In this document: in pieces, positions 60,017-64,000 of the stretch
Numbering within the stretch: the first letter of the stretch is position 1
Layout: every line of letters begins with the position of its first letter
DNA from: Enterobacter cloacae
Lineage (GTDB): Bacteria > Pseudomonadota > Gammaproteobacteria > Enterobacterales > Enterobacteriaceae
Assembly: GCF_011078175.1 (NCBI RefSeq)
Contig: NZ_JAALCJ010000004.1
Coordinates: 1 to 64,000, forward strand
Direction: 5' to 3'
DNA length: 64,000 bases
Program-made: the position numbers and the translations under genes
The notes under the pieces: generated by a model
Told to the model about the DNA's origin: nothing
The model's input: only the letters and a program-made list of their open reading frames with translations
Database searches by the model: none

Positions 60017-61411
60017 TTACCGGAAGCTGCCCACCATCGCTTCCGGGCGGACCCAGGCATCAAACTCGGCGTCCGTCAGGTAGCCCAGCGCCAGCGCAGA
60101 GGCTTTCAGGGTAAGCCCCTCTTTGTGCGCTTTTTTAGCGATTTCGGCCGCTTTGTCATAGCCAATGTGGGTGTTCAGCGCCGTTACCAGCATCAGAGAC
60201 TCATTCAGCAGCTGGCTGATACGCTCGCGATTAGGCTCAATGCCCACCGCGCAGTGCTCGTTAAAGCTCTCCATGCCATCGGCCAGCAGACGAATCGATT
60301 GCAGTACGTTGTGGATCACCATCGGGCGATAGACGTTAAGCTCGAAGTTACCCGACGCACCGCCCATATTGACCGCCACATCATTACCCATTACCTGACA
60401 GCACAGCATGGTCATGGCTTCGCACTGCGTCGGGTTCACTTTACCCGGCATAATGGAGCTACCCGGCTCGTTTTCCGGAATGCTGATTTCGCCGATGCCG
60501 CAGCGCGGGCCGGAGGCCAGCCAGCGCACGTCGTTGGCGATTTTCATCAACGAGGCCGCCAGCCCTTTCAGCGCGCCATGGGTGTGAACCAGGGCATCGC
60601 AGGTCGCCAGTGCTTCGAATTTATTCGGGGCGGTCACAAACGGCTGGCCGGTGATCTTCGCCAGCTCGTCGGCCACGCGCACCGCGTACTCGGGATGGGT
60701 GTTCAACCCGGTGCCAACCGCCGTTCCGCCGAGCGCCAGCTCCGCCAGATGCGGCAGGCTGTTGTCTATATGCTTAAGGTTGTGCTCCAGCATCGCCACC
60801 CAGCCGGAGATCTCCTGGCCAAGCGTCAGCGGCGTGGCGTCCTGAAGGTGCGTACGACCAATTTTAACGATGTCGCGGAAGGCCTGCGCTTTCTCATTAA
60901 GCGTAGAGTTAAGCACGTTGAGCTGCGGGATCAGCTGCTCGCGGATAGCGATAACGGCCGCCACGTGCATGGCCGTCGGGAAGACATCGTTTGAACTCTG
61001 GCTTTTGTTTACGTCATCGTTCGGGTGAACCTTACGCTCCATGCCGCGCACGCCGCCAAGCAGTTCGCTTGCGCGGTTCGCCAGAACCTCGTTCATGTTC
61101 ATGTTGCTCTGGGTGCCTGAGCCGGTCTGCCAGATGGCGAGAGGGAATTCGTCGGGATGCTTACCCGCCAGCACTTCGTCAGCGGCGTTAATGATAGCCG
61201 TGGCTTTATCGGCATCCAGCAGGCTCAGATCCTGATTCACTTTGGCGGCAGCGCGTTTGGTCAACGCCAGCGCCTGGATGAGCGAGACGGGCATTTTCTC
61301 TGTCGAAATACGGAAATGCTCCAGTGAACGCTGGGTTTGCGCGCCCCATAGCTTGTCGGCCGGGACGTCGATGGCGCCCATGGAGTCTTTCTCGCGGCGA
61401 TGCATTGTCAT
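60017..61411 (-). CDS. fumC: Class II fumarase FumC
   Basis: This 464-residue, iron-free, heat-stable fumarase of the TCA cycle is used under iron limitation and superoxide stress. The superfamily signature [15 protein letters not shown] and [13 protein letters not shown] are intact. The start [12 protein letters not shown] is slightly different from E. coli but in register. It lies 181 bases downstream of fumA on the same strand, with a pair of REP-type repeats between them. Confidence 0.95.
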   Translation of the reverse strand: MTMHRREKDSMGAIDVPADKLWGAQTQRSLEHFRISTEKMPVSLIQALALTKRAAAKVNQDLSLLDADKATAIINAADEVLAGKHPDEFPLAIWQTGSGTQSNMNMNEVLANRASELLGGVRGMERKVHPNDDVNKSQSSNDVFPTAMHVAAVIAIREQLIPQLNVLNSTLNEKAQAFRDIVKIGRTHLQDATPLTLGQEISGWVAMLEHNLKHIDNSLPHLAELALGGTAVGTGLNTHPEYAVRVADELAKITGQPFVTAPNKFEALATCDALVHTHGALKGLAASLMKIANDVRWLASGPRCGIGEISIPENEPGSSIMPGKVNPTQCEAMTMLCCQVMGNDVAVNMGGASGNFELNVYRPMVIHNVLQSIRLLADGMESFNEHCAVGIEPNRERISQLLNESLMLVTALNTHIGYDKAAEIAKKAHKEGLTLKASALALGYLTDAEFDAWVRPEAMVGSFR

Positions 61412-61513
61412 TACTTACTCCTTGATAACAAAGATGGGATTGCTCACATGCTTAAGAGATAAGTATTGATGACTTCTGAGAAACGTTATGGCGCTTTGTG
61501 CGCTCTTTTTGAT

Positions 61514-61580
61514 GTAGGGTGGCGTTGTGCTTACCCGACCTGCCAGACACGTAGGCCGGGTAAGGCGAAGCCGCCACCCG
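61514..61580. repeat. Inverted pair of REP (BIME-type) repeats between fumA and fumC
   Basis: GTAGGCCGGGTAAGGCGAAG with GCCGCCACCCG (61551-61580) is a REP unit, and GGGTGGCG...TTACCCGACCTG (61517-61542) is a second, opposed unit. The pair can fold into a long stem beyond the fumA stop, where it may protect the fumA mRNA end and limit read-through into fumC. Confidence 0.82.
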
Positions 61581-61592
61581 CAATTTACAGAA

Positions 61593-63239
61593 TTACTTCA
61601 CACACGCCGAACACTGAGACGACTGGATCTGTTTGAAAAAGTCGTTACCTTTATCATCCACGAGGATGAATGCCGGGAAATCTTCCACTTCAATTTTCCA
61701 GATCGCTTCCATACCCAGTTCCGGGTACTCCACGCACTCGAGGCTCTTGATACTGCCCTGTGCCAGCACCGCCGCCGGGCCGCCGATGCTGCCGAGGTAG
61801 AAGCCGCCGTGCTTGTGGCACGCGTCCGTCACCTGCTGGCTGCGGTTGCCTTTCGCCAGCATAATCATGCTGCCGCCGTTGGCCTGCAACTGGTCGACGT
61901 AGGAGTCCATACGGCCCGCCGTGGTTGGGCCTAACGAGCCGGAAGCATAGCCTTCAGGCGTTTTTGCCGGGCCTGCGTAGTAGATCGGGTGATCTTTAAT
62001 GTACTGCGGCAGCCCTTCGCCGTTGTCCAGCCGCTCTTTCAGCTTCGCATGGGCAATGTCGCGGCCCACGATAATCGTTCCGTTCAGGGAAAGGCGCGTC
62101 GAGACCGGATACTGCGAAAGCTGCGCCAGGATCTCCTTCATTGGGCGGTTCAGATCAACGCGTACCGCTTCGCCCTCGCCCGCTTTACGCAGTTCTTCCG
62201 GAATATATTTACCTGGGTTGTTCTCCAGCTTTTCGATCCAGATACCGTCGCGGTTGATCTTCGCTTTGATGTTTCGGTCCGCGGAGCACGACACGCCCAT
62301 CCCCACCGGACAGGAAGCACCGTGGCGCGGCAGGCGGATCACGCGAATGTCATGCGCAAAGTATTTGCCGCCAAACTGCGCCCCCAGCCCCAGATTCTGC
62401 GCTTCGGCCAGCAGTTCCTGCTCAAGCTGCACGTCCCGGAACGCCTGACCATGTTCGTTACCTTCCGTTGGCAGGCCATCGTAGTACTTGGTAGAGGCCA
62501 GCTTGACGGTTTTCAGGGTGCTTTCAGCAGACGTCCCACCAATCACGAACGCGATATGGTACGGCGGGCAGGCCGCGGTGCCGAGGGTGCGCATCTTCTC
62601 GACCAGATAGTTCTTCAGCTTGCCCGGGGTAAGCAGCGCTTTGGTTTCCTGGTAAAGATAGGTTTTGTTGGCTGAACCGCCGCCTTTAGCGATGCAGAGG
62701 AATTTGTACTCGTCACCGTCGACGCTGTAGAGGTCAATCTGTGCAGGCAGGTTGGTGCCGGTGTTGACCTCTTTGTACATATCCAGCGCCGCGTTTTGGG
62801 AATATCGCAGGTTGTCTTCGGTGTAGGTGTTGTAGACGCCGCGCGCCAGCGCCGCTTCGTCACCGCCGCCGGTCCAGACGCGCTGGCCTTTTTTGCCGGA
62901 GATAATCGCCGTGCCGGTGTCCTGGCAGGTCGGCAGTATGCCTTTCGCCGCGATATCAGAGTTACGCAGGAATTGCAGCGCGACGTATTTGTCGTTCTCG
63001 CTGGCTTCCGGGTCGTTCAGGATATCGGCAACCTGCTGCTGATGCGCCGGACGGAGCATAAAGGAAGCGTCGTGGAAGGCTTGCTGCGCCAGCAGCGTCA
63101 GCGCCTGCGGGTCAACTTTGAGGATCTCCTGCCCTTCAAACTCAGAGACAGAAACGTAATCGCGGGTTAACAGGTAATACTCGGTCTGATCCTTACTGAG
63201 GGGGAAAGGATCCTGATAATGGAAGGGTTTATTCGACAT
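61593..63239 (-). CDS. fumA: Class I [4Fe-4S] fumarase FumA
   Basis: This 548-residue oxygen-sensitive fumarase is the main aerobic enzyme of the TCA cycle. The first cluster ligand is Cys105 in [11 protein letters not shown]; the others lie in [11 protein letters not shown] and TAACPPYH. The length equals E. coli FumA and identity is high throughout. It is divergent from manA across 199 bases. The FumA-FumC order is as in E. coli. Confidence 0.96.
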   Translation of the reverse strand: MSNKPFHYQDPFPLSKDQTEYYLLTRDYVSVSEFEGQEILKVDPQALTLLAQQAFHDASFMLRPAHQQQVADILNDPEASENDKYVALQFLRNSDIAAKGILPTCQDTGTAIISGKKGQRVWTGGGDEAALARGVYNTYTEDNLRYSQNAALDMYKEVNTGTNLPAQIDLYSVDGDEYKFLCIAKGGGSANKTYLYQETKALLTPGKLKNYLVEKMRTLGTAACPPYHIAFVIGGTSAESTLKTVKLASTKYYDGLPTEGNEHGQAFRDVQLEQELLAEAQNLGLGAQFGGKYFAHDIRVIRLPRHGASCPVGMGVSCSADRNIKAKINRDGIWIEKLENNPGKYIPEELRKAGEGEAVRVDLNRPMKEILAQLSQYPVSTRLSLNGTIIVGRDIAHAKLKERLDNGEGLPQYIKDHPIYYAGPAKTPEGYASGSLGPTTAGRMDSYVDQLQANGGSMIMLAKGNRSQQVTDACHKHGGFYLGSIGGPAAVLAQGSIKSLECVEYPELGMEAIWKIEVEDFPAFILVDDKGNDFFKQIQSSQCSACVK

Positions 63240-63438
63240 TGTTCTCTCACTTACTGCTTCGGTCTGTTTATTCAGGGCAGATGTTCCGCTGCCCGGCTTA
63301 AAAGCGAGTCAGCTTATCCTACACAATTTTTTAACAAAAACTGAGACTAGTACGACTTTTTACATCCGCAGGTTACTTCCAATCGGTTTATTGCTTTAAT
63401 ACGCGGAGTTAATTCCACATTTGAATCAGGGCTTGATA

Positions 63439-64000
63439 ATGCAAAAACTCATCAACTCAGTGCAAAACTACGCCTGGGGAAGTAAAACTGCGTTAACGGA
63501 TCTCTACGGTATCGCCAACCCGGACAACCTGCCGATGGCAGAGCTGTGGATGGGCGCGCACCCGAAGAGCAGCTCAAAAATTGAAGATGCCAGCGGCCAG
63601 GTTTGCAGCCTGCGTGACGTCATCGACGCCGACAAAGCCGCACTGCTCGGCGATAAAGTGGCGAATCGTTTTGGTGAGCTGCCGTTTCTGTTCAAGGTAT
63701 TGTGCGCCGACCAGCCGCTGTCCATTCAGGTTCACCCGAACAAAAAAGCCTCTGAGCTGGGCTTTGCCAAAGAAAATGCCGCCGGTATTCCGTTAGACGC
63801 CGCAGAGCGTAACTACAAAGATCCAAACCACAAGCCGGAACTGGTTTTCGCCCTTACCCCTTTCCTGGCGATGAACGCCTTCCGCGAATTTTCCGAAATC
63901 ATCTCCCTGCTTCAACCGGTCGCCGGGGCTCATAACGCCATCGCCCATTTCCTGGAGAACCCGAACGCAGAAGCGCTGAGCGAGCTGTTTGCCAGCCTGC
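63439..64000 (+). CDS. manA: Mannose-6-phosphate isomerase ManA, N-terminal part (cut by window end)
   Basis: The first 187 codons of a type I phosphomannose isomerase, which interconverts mannose 6-phosphate and fructose 6-phosphate, are present. NYAWGSK at the N-terminus, the zinc ligands in SIQVHPNK (about residues 94-101) and the later KPELVFALTPF stretch are intact. The start ATG 63439 follows AGGGCTTGATA. The remaining half lies beyond the window. Confidence 0.93.
   Translation, partial: MQKLINSVQNYAWGSKTALTDLYGIANPDNLPMAELWMGAHPKSSSKIEDASGQVCSLRDVIDADKAALLGDKVANRFGELPFLFKVLCADQPLSIQVHPNKKASELGFAKENAAGIPLDAAERNYKDPNHKPELVFALTPFLAMNAFREFSEIISLLQPVAGAHNAIAHFLENPNAEALSELFASL

Overview
The window looks like a chromosomal stretch of the replication-terminus region of an enterobacterium of the Enterobacter cloacae complex or a close relative such as Lelliottia. 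That placement is an inference from three things: gene order and protein likeness to Escherichia coli and Salmonella, a complete pqqABCDEF set that E. coli lacks, and an osmU operon in the Salmonella position beside clcB. A Tus-binding Ter site lies just before tus, and two exact matS sites (4719 and 42047) fit the Ter macrodomain. I see no rRNA, tRNA, insertion sequence, integrase or CRISPR array.

Layout. 1-1600: end of a DMSO-reductase-type operon (dmsB-like end, ynfH, dmsD). 1.6-4.7 kb: accessory patch with LexA-controlled yebG, a chromosomal catA with a small partner gene, a doubly deleted LysR/NepI-like relic and a YoaK-family membrane protein. 4.95-8.4 kb: osmoprotectant importer OsmU in the order permease, binding protein, permease, ATPase. 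8.5-14.2 kb: clcB, bioD2, mlc, ynfL, ynfM in E. coli order. 14.2-16.6 kb: inserted lipoprotein gene and M32 carboxypeptidase. 16.7-20.3 kb: asr, ydgU, ydgD, mdtIJ with a possible mdtU leader, tqsA. 20.3-24.3 kb: alcohol-dehydrogenase-like and luciferase-like enzymes, a PhzF-family protein, yajD and a frame-broken membrane protein. 24.5-33.7 kb: an M19 dipeptidase, pqqA-F and a membrane PQQ glucose-type dehydrogenase facing them, so cofactor synthesis and a user enzyme sit together. 34.3-37.3 kb: orphan ribbon-helix-helix protein, pdxI and a chemoreceptor ending in NWETF. 37.3-47.3 kb: smrA, the small RNA mcaS, abgR/abgABT (p-aminobenzoyl-glutamate use), ogt, fnr, uspE and an MscS-type channel. 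47.4-54.5 kb: pntAB, ydgH, ydgI, folM, ydgC. 54.6-59.0 kb: rstA and rstB, separated by an AT-rich island. 59-64 kb: tus, fumC, fumA and the start of manA.

Regulatory links. A perfect RstA box stands before asr, and rstA lies in the same window. A candidate PhoP box precedes rstA. The first clear gene of the island that splits rstA from rstB encodes an IraM-like anti-adaptor, a PhoP-linked stabiliser of RpoS in E. coli. It is followed by a CspA-family cold-shock gene, ynfU and an orphan; E. coli K-12 relatives of the first three sit in cryptic prophages. This split two-component operon is the most interesting feature of the window. Next are an 11-bp perfect inverted repeat in front of gcd with an orphan ribbon-helix-helix gene across the gap, the possible mdtU leader, and a one-base frame break in an unrecognised membrane protein.
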